Positions 22,760 to 32,685 of a DNA stretch of 64,000 bases are shown here, in pieces. This stretch comes from Persicaria tinctoria (Eukaryota; Streptophyta; Magnoliopsida; Caryophyllales; Polygonaceae). The stretch is from the NCBI GenBank assembly GCA_037127255.1, contig JBANSL010000004.1:4092001-4156000 (forward strand), given 5' to 3'. Every line of letters begins with the position of its first letter. Within the stretch, counting starts at the first letter, position 1. Under the pieces are notes generated by a model. It saw only the letters and a list, made by a program, of their open reading frames with translations. It was not told the origin of the DNA and did not search any database. Both the position numbers and the translations under genes were made by a program.

Positions 22760-23975
22760 TTTTCAACATATTTGACCTTGGAGTGCAAGGGGGCTCACCG
22801 TCGCCGAAGAGTGGAAAACATCCTGAAGTTGGTTTTTGCAGACGAGTCTCGATATATAAAGGAAGTAAAAAACGTAGTCAGCAGGATGAGAAGCAAAAGA
22901 GTGACGAGTCTTGTTGAAGTTTGCAAGTGCATTGAAGAGAGGGGTTTTGAGGGACTCGTACAATTGAACAATTATCTTCATGTCAACGAGGATGCCAAAT
23001 GAGTAAATATTTAGCAAGTTGGTCCCGGTGTTAAAAAACAGAGGGGGTGCTCAGGATTGTGGCAACTATAGAGGGATCAAACTCCCCAACCATAGTATGA
23101 ATATTTGGGAGAGAGTGATTGAAATGAGAATGAAGGGGAAGGACAGGGGGTATGTGTTTCATAGAACCAATTTGGTTTTATGCCAAGGAGATAGACGACA
23201 TAAGCCATCTAATTGTTGCGACAACTTATTGAAAAGTACAGGGAATGAAAGCAGAATTTGCGCATGGTCTTCTTAGACTTGGAGAGAGCATACGATATGG
23301 ATAGAGTCTCAAGGGAACCTATTTGGGAATGTTTTCCCGCTAGAGAAGTGCTAGAAAACTACATTTGGATCATTACAGATATGTATGATGGTGCTTCGAT
23401 GAGTGCCCAAACACCCACTGGAGACACCAACTACTTCCCAGTGCAGGTAGGACTACACCAAGGTTCAGGCCTAAACCCTTTCCTCTACATTGTGATAATG
23501 AATGTATTCTCGAGACCTATTCAAGAAGAGATTCAAGGGTGTGTGCTTTTCGTGAATGATATGCTCTTAATTAGTAAACGAAACAAGAGAAGGATTAAGC
23601 AACGAATTGGAATATTAGAAAGAGACTTGAATTAAAAGGCTTTAGATTGAGCAAAACTAAAATATAATACATGGACTTCAACTTCAGAAGGACAGAAATG
23701 GCAGCCGAAGATTTGATGCTACAAGGGATCTAGATTCTTAGAACGGACGTACAATTTCAAGTATATGGGATCGATGTTGCAGAGTGATGGAGGAGCCGAC
23801 AAAGATGTTACGCACTGGATTTAGAGGAGATGACATAAATGGAGGGCGACCTCAAGCGTCTCATGTGATAAGAAAGTGCCTTTGAAAATAAAGGAAAAAA
23901 TTTATAAGGTAGTGGTGATGCTTGTTATTCTATACGAAGCAGAGTGCTGGGCGACAACAAAGATATAGGAATTAG
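22760..23975 (+). pseudogene. Decayed RTE-type LINE reverse transcriptase
   Basis: Read across several frames, the order is VEVCKCIEERGFEGLVQLNN, then LVPVLKNRGGAQDCGNYRGI and KLPNHSMNIWERVIEMRM, then MVFLDLERAYD (RT palm), MYDGASMSAQTPTG, VGLHQGSGLNPFLYIVIMNV, LFVNDMLLIS in place of the catalytic F-A-D-D motif, then SKGFRLSKTK-like, YMGSMLQSDG-like, CDKKVPLKIKEKIYKVVV and LYEAECW. This is the motif order of RTE-clade plant LINEs. The catalytic Asp pair is damaged (FVND), and several stops and frameshifts are present. It ends abruptly at a GGGGTGGGCGTGGGAC-rich scrap. Confidence 0.85.
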
Positions 23976-24270
23976 GGGTGGGCGTGGGACAGGATGGGGA
24001 TCGTCTCGCGTAATTTTTGCGGGACGGGATTCACTATTTTTTTTTCAATCCCGCGCGGGACTTGTCCCTCACGGGACGAGCCTTGCCCCTCAAATAAAAA
24101 TCATTATAAAAAATTCTACAATTCCTATATATTTTGCGGTTTTCAAAGGCATAAGATAAATAAATTTATAATATTTTTTTTATCTAATTTTACGACTTAT
24201 ATATTATATACATATAATTACACAATATATATTATATAAGATCAAAAATTTAATACAATGTATACGAAAC
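23965..24270. other. GGGACGGGATT-rich scrap and AT-rich spacer
   Basis: Starts aggggtgggcgtgggacagg and contains inverted GGGACGGGATT / CAATCCCGCGCGGGAC blocks to about 24090, like one end of a hAT-type MITE; no second end was found. The remainder is AT-rich without features. Confidence 0.35.
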
Positions 24271-24640
24271 AGGGTTGTTATTCACACGGCCAAAATATCG
24301 TCAGACGCACGGTACCGACCCCGGAAGCTCGAGGCGGCATGAAAAACGTCGATGCCGAATGCCTAGGTCGGCATACCGGGTGCCGATGCCGAATGCCCAG
24401 GTCGGCAGACACGGACTGACGAAAGTGAAGCCCGATTGGACGGTCAACCAGACACGTCCCATCGACTGTGGCGCATCCCTTCATTTGATGCCGATGCCGA
24501 ATCTCCAGGTCGGTATGTCCCATCGGACTGTGGCGTCAGACATCTTGCAGTGACAATGGCAGGGAATCTTGCAGCTTTCTGTCCCGTCGGCATAGGGGGT
24601 GTCGATAGGCTATAAATAGACACGCCCACCCTTTTCACTA
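24270..24640 (+). promoter_or_regulatory. GC-rich repeated region with TATA box upstream of PMD gene
   Basis: GATGCCGAATGCC(T/C)AGGTCGGCA occurs at about 24347 and 24384 with a diverged third copy (gatgccgaatctccaggtcg) near 24491; cgtcccatcgactgtggcgc near 24456 recurs as tgtcccatcggactgtggcg near 24517. A good TATA box (ctataaatag) lies at 24609-24618, about 115 bases before the first exon start codon. Such subterminal repeats with a promoter are usual at Mutator-like element ends. No inverted partner was found on the right side. Confidence 0.5.
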
Positions 24641-24731
24641 CACACACCACTCACACACTCCTTACCTTCTTCATAAGCACTCCAAGTCGGTAGCTCGGGA
24701 AAATTGTCGTGAAGAGAGATTCGAATGAGAC

Positions 24732-26716
24732 ATGGTGAAGTGGTGCCAGTTTCTCGCTCGAACGAGGGACCGCGAAGAGCCGAGGGAGCCTTCACCTCAA
24801 TCGCCGTCGCCGCCGAACGATCCTCGAGCGCAAGCCGCAGTGGAGGTATGTCGAGATTTTATTGTTAATTTTATGTTATTATAGGTCTATATTATAAATG
24901 GAATAAAGATAAAATGTAGGTTTAGTTATGTAAAATTTAGATATGGAATTTTGAATGCAGTTTTATGTAGAATAAAAATAAAATGTAGGTTTAGTTATGT
25001 AAAATTTAGATATGGAATTTTTAATGCAATTATAAATGGAATCAAGATAAAATGTAGGTTTAGAGAAAAATGTAGGTTTAGACAAATTTAGATATGAAAT
25101 GTAGGTTTAGAGAAAAATGCTATGAAATATAGGTTTAGTAATGTGAAATTTAGAAATGGAACTTCGTACCAATTACAGATGGAATCAAGATTACATGTGG
25201 GTTTAGTTGTATTGGAATTTTAAAAAAATGTGTTTATTTTATGTGCAAATTATTAAAAAAATAATGGATATTTGATATGAAGGGTATGTAGTATGTTATG
25301 TGAAAGACACAATTTATTATTTTATGTTCACATAATGGATAATTATTTTTCACATAGTTTATGGATAATTAATACTATATGTTCAAATAATGGATAATTT
25401 AGTATGAAAGACAATGAATGTGATAATTATTTTTCACATAGTTTATGGATAATTAATGTGATAATTTTGCTAATGTAGGCAATGAGGCGGGCCGTATCCC
25501 ATCGCGAACGGGTAAGGCCAACCGCGTTTGTAAGGCGAGGTGATATGCCGTTAGAGCTAGCTCGTGCGAGCACGTCCGCCATTAGATAACCGGAATTTGA
25601 ACCACCGGTGCAGGAGCCCGCGCGGGCTAGCACAGAGTTTCTAGGGCGCGACGACGAGGATTTCCTCGCCGATTACAGCGTCGACGAGGTCGATAGGTCA
25701 CAGGTGCCAGAGACCCAGCATAGCCCCGACTTCAGTCATCATACGACTTCGTGGGGAGACGCATGGCACCAGACCCCCGAGTATACGCCCGTGATGGGCC
25801 CTGAACAGTGGCGGATGTGGTCGGGAATGACCACTCAGCCCATCCGTGACGTGGGTGCGTCCTCTTCCAACCCAGACACCGGGCCATCGACACCAGCGTT
25901 TGACACCTTCGGGGTAGGTGGCCAATTTGGGGGTGTATCCAGTACAGACCCCTTACATCACCCCAATGCCCGACCAAATAATTTGGACGAGCTTAACGTT
26001 CGGGATGTGGACGACGGACGACCCAAGTTTGTCGACCCACTTCGACACTACAAGACTCACAGGTGTCGCAACCTGTGGATAAATGAGGTGGGTGTACTTG
26101 TATGAAGGATTTGTAAACATTTACGGTTATTGCATGTGCAACGGTTATGCTGAATATCTCATTATACGTTTTGTAGGCGGTGGAGATGCATGTAAAGAGC
26201 CTCAGGCGTGGAGAACGGTTTCACACAGTGCGCACATGGCCTCGTGAAGCAAACCAGTGGAATTGGTGGTATCTGGCGAGGCACAGTGGGTTACATGTGT
26301 TGGATGACATTAGTTCTGACACAGTAGATTATTGTCTCATCCAAGCGTTCCTCTATCGGTGGCATCCGCAGACCAACAGCTTCCATCTCCCATGGGGGGA
26401 GATGACAATTACCTTGCACGATGTGCACAAGTTGTTTGGTCTGCAAATCAACGATGTCGCACTGGTTCCTACCCATTCAAACACTTGGCAACAACAGTGG
26501 ATGACAGAAAACTTCAACTTCGAGTCACACGACTTCGTACCAAGTGAGAATTCATTTTTCCACAACAGCCTGGATTTGCGGCTGGCGAACCTACTACTTA
26601 ACCCAGAGACTTCACATCGGGTAATCGCAGCAGGATATATGTTGGAGGTTCACAACAACCATACCTGGATCAGCCTGCATGTACTGGTTTTCTCCATACC
26701 TAAGAACCAACGCTAA
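24732..26716 (+). pseudogene. Plant mobile domain (PMD) gene, MULE-borne, broken
   Basis: Three phase-consistent exons: 24732-24845, 25479-26087 and 26177-26716. Exon 3 carries a plant mobile domain as in MAIN/MAIL1 proteins and in transposons: LHVLDDISSDTVDYCLIQAF, then LYRWHPQTNSFHLPWGEMTI and TLHDVHKLFGLQIN. Exons 1-2 encode a low-complexity Pro/Arg-rich start. An in-frame TAA (25587-25589) interrupts exon 2, and the domain is truncated: from about 26620 the frame runs into the antisense strand of the neighbouring OTU-type sequence and ends at 26716. PMD occurs both in host silencing factors and inside Mutator-like and gypsy transposons; the neighbour points to the transposon type. Confidence 0.75.
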
Positions 26717-28954
26717 GGCACGATAATCGCAATTTCCATCACCAGGAACCGGGCAACTTCTATCAACAAAGTGTAGCATGAACTTATGGATGTGATCAGT
26801 CAACATAACCGAAGGATCTACCTGCCGACCTCTACCTCTTGATCGACCTCTACCACGCGCCCGAGTAGCACCATATCGTCTCCCGTGCTGAAATCCAGAA
26901 AGGTCTCGCTGCAATGATCGTCTCCTTGTGGGACGACCCTTTCGATGGATCCCGGTTAGCTCTCTCATGGTCGACAAACCAGGGTTGTTCATGTTGAAGT
27001 ATGCCTCGCCCATCAAATCCTGCTGATCAGGCGTGACGTTGTTTCCATCAATCTCCCTTCGAAGGGTGACAAATTCTTGACTATTTGGAGTTGTGTCATC
27101 GTTTCCACTGGATCACTCGGGAGGAATCACTAGATCCCACATCACTTGTATCCAGAATGGATGAATCTGCAAGGGCCTAATAGGTTGCCGGTTGGAGATT
27201 GCGTCTAAGAATTCATGTACACGTGGAACACTGTAAGCATCCCTCCAATAGCGATCCCTGCAAACACCATCATGATTTGACTGAAGTGCCTTCACCTTGT
27301 TGTAGTTGGCCGGCAGAAGGTCGAAGTACTCGTCAGTCACTAGCATCAATATCAGGGCAAAAATTGGTTCACTCATGATACACCGTTTGATTGTCAACCG
27401 TGACTTCTCAAGGAACCCTCTGAGTTGGTCTACCTGTTCGTTGACCATGTTGTCAATACAGTCTGTAACGTCAACGAACCCACCAACAGCCGTCCCTAGC
27501 ATGGACTTTAATTTTGAATGTGCTGACTCGACACTATAACATAAAAAAATTATTAGTTTGACGTATATATGATAATTAAATAAAATATTTAAAAATTTAT
27601 ACAATTCAATGTCACTTACTTTTTCGTAGTTCGCATCCCAATATGTAGGAACTTATCAACCCATGCACGGACAATCGCCTCCTTGAACTCTATGAGCCAG
27701 GTGTCTTCAAGGTACTTCATAAGACCCCATCGTGCCTCCCATTTCGACTTCATCGATTGTAGACGAACCTCATAACTTTCTTCAGTCTTCGACTCAAATA
27801 AGGCAAAGCAATCATTGTAGAAGGCGGTTCGCTTCTCGCTCGATTGTGTGATCCTACCCTTCAGTTCAATGTTGCACATAATATGAAAGGAGCACAACAT
27901 ATGATTTACCGTGGGAAACTCCTCCCGAAGAGCCTTGATAAGACCCAACTCTCTGTCTGTAACAATTACTTCTGGGAGTCGTTGACCGCACAAGTGTCGT
28001 AGTCGCCTTAGTGCCCAACTATAGTGATTCGTGCTCTCCCCTGCCATGAATACGAACGCAATTGCAAATGTATTCTTTGTGCTAGTAATACCAACGATCT
28101 CTTGCAACGGTATTTCGTACCTACCACATGAACATGAATTAGTAAAACAAAATGCTACAACGTATGACAAATATAAAAGTAGTCGACAAAAATGTGATAA
28201 CTCTTACTCGTTCGCCTTGTAGGTTGAGTCCATCACGATAACATATGAAAACAACATCAGAACATGGCGCGAGTGCTGATGTAACAAAAGTACGTCAGTA
28301 ACCTCGTCTACTCCTGCTTTAGAGGACTTCCTTGTGGCAATATAGTATCCCTTTTGGTGGAGTTTATGTAGCGCTAGAGGCAGGTCCCTCCGTCCCTCTG
28401 CAACGCTTCTCCGCAACTGGGCTCGTGCATTGTACACTTGACGAATGTCCGTCACGCAGTCATGATCATCATACTTCATCCCGCGCAGCACATCTCGCGG
28501 TCTTAACCCAATCAACGTATCACGACGAACCTGCCGATGTTGACCTAGTGTTAATCGACCGGCATAGGGATGTCCTAATATCTTATCCCCAAGCTTGTGG
28601 TTATGCACACCGCATATAACCTTGATGGTCCAATTGTCAACATCATTTTGACGACCCTCCACCTCAAACTCGCATCCGAGCTTTGTCGTTCTCCCTCGCC
28701 TACTCGATGCAGGGGGAAAATCCAAGTCGACATCTGGACTATCTCGAGCCCCTTCGTACTTATCACACACTAGCCGAAAGGTACCCAATCCACTCATTTT
28801 GTTCTTCCATGACCGAGTGATCACAAGAACCATGTTTTTTTATCTTCCTTACATATCTAGCCCATGCCTTCATGTTTACTTGATCATCACAATAACCATC
28901 AACTGTGAACATCGAACCATATTTTGTACCCACATCAAGAGGTTGGTTTTGTTC
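26612..28954 (-). pseudogene. FAR1-type MULE transposase with C-terminal OTU-like protease domain, broken
   Basis: Minus-strand exons 28208-28954, 27620-28120 and 26612-27535 join in phase (STYKAN|EYEIPLQEIVG; RTTK|NVESAHSKLK). The first holds a FAR1-like DNA-binding domain (LGCEFEVEGRQ, CGVHNHKLGD) and the start of the MULE DDE domain (VIVMDSTYKAN). The second continues it (VIVTDRELGLIKAL, NHMLCSFHI). The third holds VESAHSKLK and, downstream, VPGDGNCDYRALALVLRYGE, an OTU-type cysteine-protease nucleophile motif. A frameshift in an A7 run near 28835 and an in-frame TGA at 27113-27115 break it, and the OTU part ends after about 30 residues. A further upstream exon is likely near 29270-29310 (YSDPEQLVKNLE then a gtaaat donor). 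Confidence 0.8.
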
Positions 28955-29324
28955 CTGCATAATGTCACTTATGTACTAAGAACATTTTCGCACACAATCT
29001 CACTATATGGAATTTTACAAAATATTATCAATAACGCTATATTATATGATGGTTTCGTTTTACACAACTATGCTATATTATGATTCGATTCAAATAACAT
29101 ATCCATATTTATATAAACGTGCCCTTTATATAAATAACTTTGTTTGATCACTATAGCTAAAAATGTATGCAAAATTTCCGCTATATTATGATTCTATTCA
29201 AACAACATATCCATAATTATATAAACATTCTGCTATAAACTTTAACAATGTATGAAAAATTTACCTCGAGATTCTTCACGAGCTGCTCCGGATCACTATA
29301 GCTAAAATTTAGTTTGGACAGTTT

Positions 29325-30930
29325 ATCAGGTACAAGTCATACGAAAACTCTCTCTCGATCTAGTCGGGGAAGGAGAGTGTACAATGGGAATCCCCAGACC
29401 ATTCTCTAAGAGCATTTTTTTATTAGGTAAGAATTCGAGTTCAGACATATCTGTAACTCAAAGGCCGGACAAACCGGCAGACGGGAGAACCGTTTAAAAA
29501 AATCATACAAAGACCATACAACAATACAAATGGTGCAAACTCAAGCAAACGAACTCTACAATACAACGAAGCCAAGCAGACCAAACCAAACTAGATGAGG
29601 TCGAAGACGAGTACGGAGCCAAACCCCATTCTGAAGCAGAGGTCAGCAATGTATCAGAACCCGATCATCCTGTGGGCAGTGAGGACGAGCTCCACGGAAG
29701 CAGTCAACCCGAATAAAGGAGACGCCGCAAAACACACCACCACAATCTTAACCTATCCAGACTGCTAAAGCCAAAACCAAATCCACGGAGAAGAACGTCA
29801 AACCTTTCCACCGCAGAGCCGAACACCGTCTGAGTAAATAGCACGGAGAAAACCTAAAAGGATTTAGTCAACCCGAACGGGAACCACTATGCACCAATAC
29901 GAGCAGGATTTGATACCCAATCGAAAATATACTTCGGGTTGGTTTGCTCAAAAGGAAAAATTTATTAATCCTTAATTTTCCAGTATTTTATTAGTCCGAG
30001 ATGCTTTGGGCACAAATCATTTGGCTTGGGCCCAAATAACACACACCGAGCCGGATCCATCAAACTCAGGCCACCTTCAGGCCCAAGGCAGGCCCGAAAA
30101 CTAGGAGAGCAGGAGGCTCGTTTGTTCACCTTCAACCCACCGACACAAACACCCATCCCAAACCCCGGAGGCGGAAGGTCGAGCACCGGACGTGGAACAA
30201 CCGGAGCCAAGCTTGGGCGCAAAATAGCGGATCAGAGAGAGGATTGCAACAAATTTAAGGGCCGGAGATCCAGCACAAAGCTGACCAGAGATGGATTTGG
30301 TAGAGAATCAAGGGCGGAGCAGGCCGGCAACAATGGCGGTCGGGGAAGCGATGGGGCAACACTAAGCCAACAACGTACACCGAAGCGACGGGGCAACACA
30401 AAACGAAATCGGCAAGGTGAAACAAAACCAGAGAAGGTCTGACATTGGCACACTGGAGCGAGTCCCACAAGTCCAGCACCACTGAGGTCACGCCAGGGAG
30501 GGTGGCAGTGGGCGACATCCGCCAAAAGCGAGATTGGGGCCTGAAAGTCGAGAAGAAGGGACAAACTCTAAATCTAAAAATCAAGGCGCGATTGTTCCAA
30601 TCGGTTGAGAGCGAAAGGTGATCCGAGCTCCACAACCTAAGATCTGTAAAAAAAACCAAAGAGATTGAAACTATTTGTTCGATTAAGAAGGATGCGGGAG
30701 AAGAAATTATTCGATCTTCTGAAACGGAGAATTATACATTGGTAACCGGAGCAAGGCGGCACAAGCACGACTCCTTCAGAGCATCAAAGAACGGTGGCGC
30801 ACCACCACGGCCCACGATCGACCACAGGTTTGTGCCCCGAAGGGATTTTGCGACACCTCTCTCTCTAGAAACTAGAGAGAATGGAGTAGCAATTAATTGT
30901 GGTACTTCAGTGGAGTATCATAGCCTATTA
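29325..30930 (-). other. Unclassified, probably retroelement-derived non-coding block
   Basis: A moderately GC-rich block unlike its AT-rich flanks. Read on the minus strand it looks like an untranslated transcript ending in ...cctaataaaaaaatgctct near 29410, with overlapping frames of 85-138 codons on both strands at 29965-30659, none with a recognised domain. It may be a non-autonomous LINE- or LARD-like element. No target duplication or LTR was found. Confidence 0.25.
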
Positions 30931-31392
30931 AAAAAAAAAAAATTTACAAAAGTGAGGGAGAACCGGAGAACCAATAGAGTGAGTATTATATGTAAATATG
31001 ATACTCTTACATAATTACATTGATTTAATAAAAAAAATCTGACATTTAATTTAATTTTCTCTTTTTAAAATTGGTTATGGTACTTATAGTACCACCATTA
31101 AAGATGGTGTAAGTGGGATACACAGTGTATACTGGACTTCTTTTTTTGTTTGTTTGATTCAAAATGAGAAAATTATACGACCGAATCAAGTCTTGTTTGA
31201 GTATAAGAGCATCCGCATCCATGGAGCCCGATTCGGTTCCTTAACTCTCGTTTTTATTTTTTCTCTCTCCTTAAGAAATCCAATTTAATTTTTAACTCAC
31301 ATCCATGGAACCCGATTCGGTTCCTTAACTCATCTCTTTCTCTTTCCTCTCCTCTCACACATATCCCCCACCTTCTTTCTTTCTTGGGTTTG

Positions 31393-31735
31393 TAAGAGCA
31401 TCCGCATTCGTGAAACCCACTCGGATTCCTTAACTCCACTTTTTATATTTCTCTCCTTAAAAAACTCAATACGGAGTATAATTTTTTACCCACATTCCTA
31501 AAACCCTTTAAAACCTACTCGGGTTTCTTAACTCTTTTTTTCATCTCACTCTCTCTCCTCTTGCTGGCTCACCTTCTCTCCTTTTTCTCTCTCTCTCTCT
31601 CTCTCTCGGTTTTTAAAGGTTTCTTAGTAACAAACATGTCAAATCGTTCTTAAACCCCTCCCCCATCTTTTTCAAATTTTTATTAATTGGTTCTTTATTT
31701 TTGGGCTTAAGAGACCCCCATTGTGGATGCTCTAA
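31393..31735. mobile_element. Nested Tourist-type MITE, forward copy
   Basis: Element 31396-31732 begins GAGCATCCGCATTCG and ends TTGTGGATGCTC, flanked by TAA (31393-31395 and 31733-31735). It lies in the same orientation as the outer copy. It contains a (TC)n run at about 31588-31607. Confidence 0.85.
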
Positions 31736-32041
31736 GAGCACCCACATTGGGGTGTTTTAAAGACAAATATAAGAAACTTAATAATAAAATAATAAAGGAA
31801 AGATAAATTTTACTAAGGAACGATGTGACGGGTTCGTTACTAATAAACCCTTAAAAACCCAAGAAAGAAAGAAGGTGGGGGATATGTGTGAGAGGAGAGG
31901 AAAGAGAAAGAGATGAGTTAAGGAACCGAATCGGGTTTCATGGATGTGGGTTAAAAATTAAATTGGATTTCTTAAGGAGAGAGAAAAATAAAAAGGAGAG
32001 TTAAGAAACCGAATCGGGTTCCATGGATGCGGATGCTCTAA
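31733..32041. mobile_element. Nested Tourist-type MITE, reverse copy
   Basis: Element 31736-32038 begins GAGCACCCACATTGGGG and ends GGATGCGGATGCTC, flanked by TAA (31733-31735 and 32039-32041). It is the reverse complement of the outer copy's order, so its left part pairs with outer DNA at 32042-32156 and its right part with 31207-31390, giving strong hairpin potential across the region. Confidence 0.85.
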
Positions 32042-32159
32042 GGATTTATTAGTAATGAACCCGTCACATCGTTCCTTAGTAAAAGTTATCTCTCCTTTAT
32101 TATTTTATTATTAAGTTTCTTATATTTGTCTTTAAAACACCCCAACGTGGGTGCTCTAA

Positions 32160-32685
32160 CTGGATTTGAATCGAGCCTGGTATCCTGGTAAGTCTGTGTT
32201 TAGACCAATACGCATACCATGTTAAAATGGGTCAGGTCGGGCGGGGTATGGATTCGGATTGCATTTGGTGTTAGATTTTCGAGCGCATGTTGAGCCTGGG
32301 TTCGGGAAAGTTGGGTCTTGCCAGCTCTACCCCAATCCATTTATCAATTGGGTCAATTTCTAATGGGCCAACCCTCCATATAGATTGGGCCAATAACCAG
32401 GCATAATTCAATTGCACATTGCAACAGATCCTAATCACTGGGCATCTGGAAATTCAGTTCACCCATGCTTCTGAATCATGCTTTTACAACAAACATATGT
32501 CCATTGTCCATGTCCTCATTCATTAATAAGTTAAGATCAGCCGCTGAGGAAACGAAACAAAACAAAAGATAAAAAAAGTGTCTTCTAATTCGATGATGCA
32601 TGAACAGAAAAATAAGTTAAGGGCAAGAAGTGCAACCCCGGGACATTGGGGGTGCTAAATCTAACCTAGGTAGCTAACCTCCTCT
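32160..32685. other. 3' flank of the enoyl-ACP reductase gene
   Basis: Includes the gene's 3' UTR close to 32685. A GGGTCAGGTCGGGCGGGG scrap near 32228 resembles hAT-type MITE ends. No gene. Confidence 0.4.

Larger units (their letters stand above)
24270..29320. mobile_element. Mutator-like element carrying convergent PMD and transposase genes (limits approximate)
   Basis: The PMD gene (plus strand) and the FAR1/MULE/OTU gene (minus strand) face each other and overlap at 26612-26716. The left side has subterminal repeats and a TATA promoter. The right side lies somewhere beyond the last recognisable exon near 29310. I found no pair of long terminal inverted repeats, so either one end is lost or this is a non-TIR MULE. 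Both genes carry stops, so the copy is inactive. Confidence 0.5.
31204..32159. mobile_element. Outer PIF/Harbinger (Tourist)-type MITE, interrupted
   Basis: Begins GAGCATCCGCATCC at 31207 and ends GTGGGTGCTC at 32156, flanked by TAA on both sides (31204-31206 and 32157-32159). Its body is split after 31392 (ttcttgggtttg) and resumes at 32042 (ggatttattagtaatgaacc); joined over one TAA it has the same order as the two intact copies inserted within it. Non-coding. Confidence 0.85.

Noticed and set aside
30026..30659. Frames of 110-138 codons on both strands
   Set aside because: No domain, overlapping on opposite strands, and composition explains their length; kept only as part of an unclassified block.
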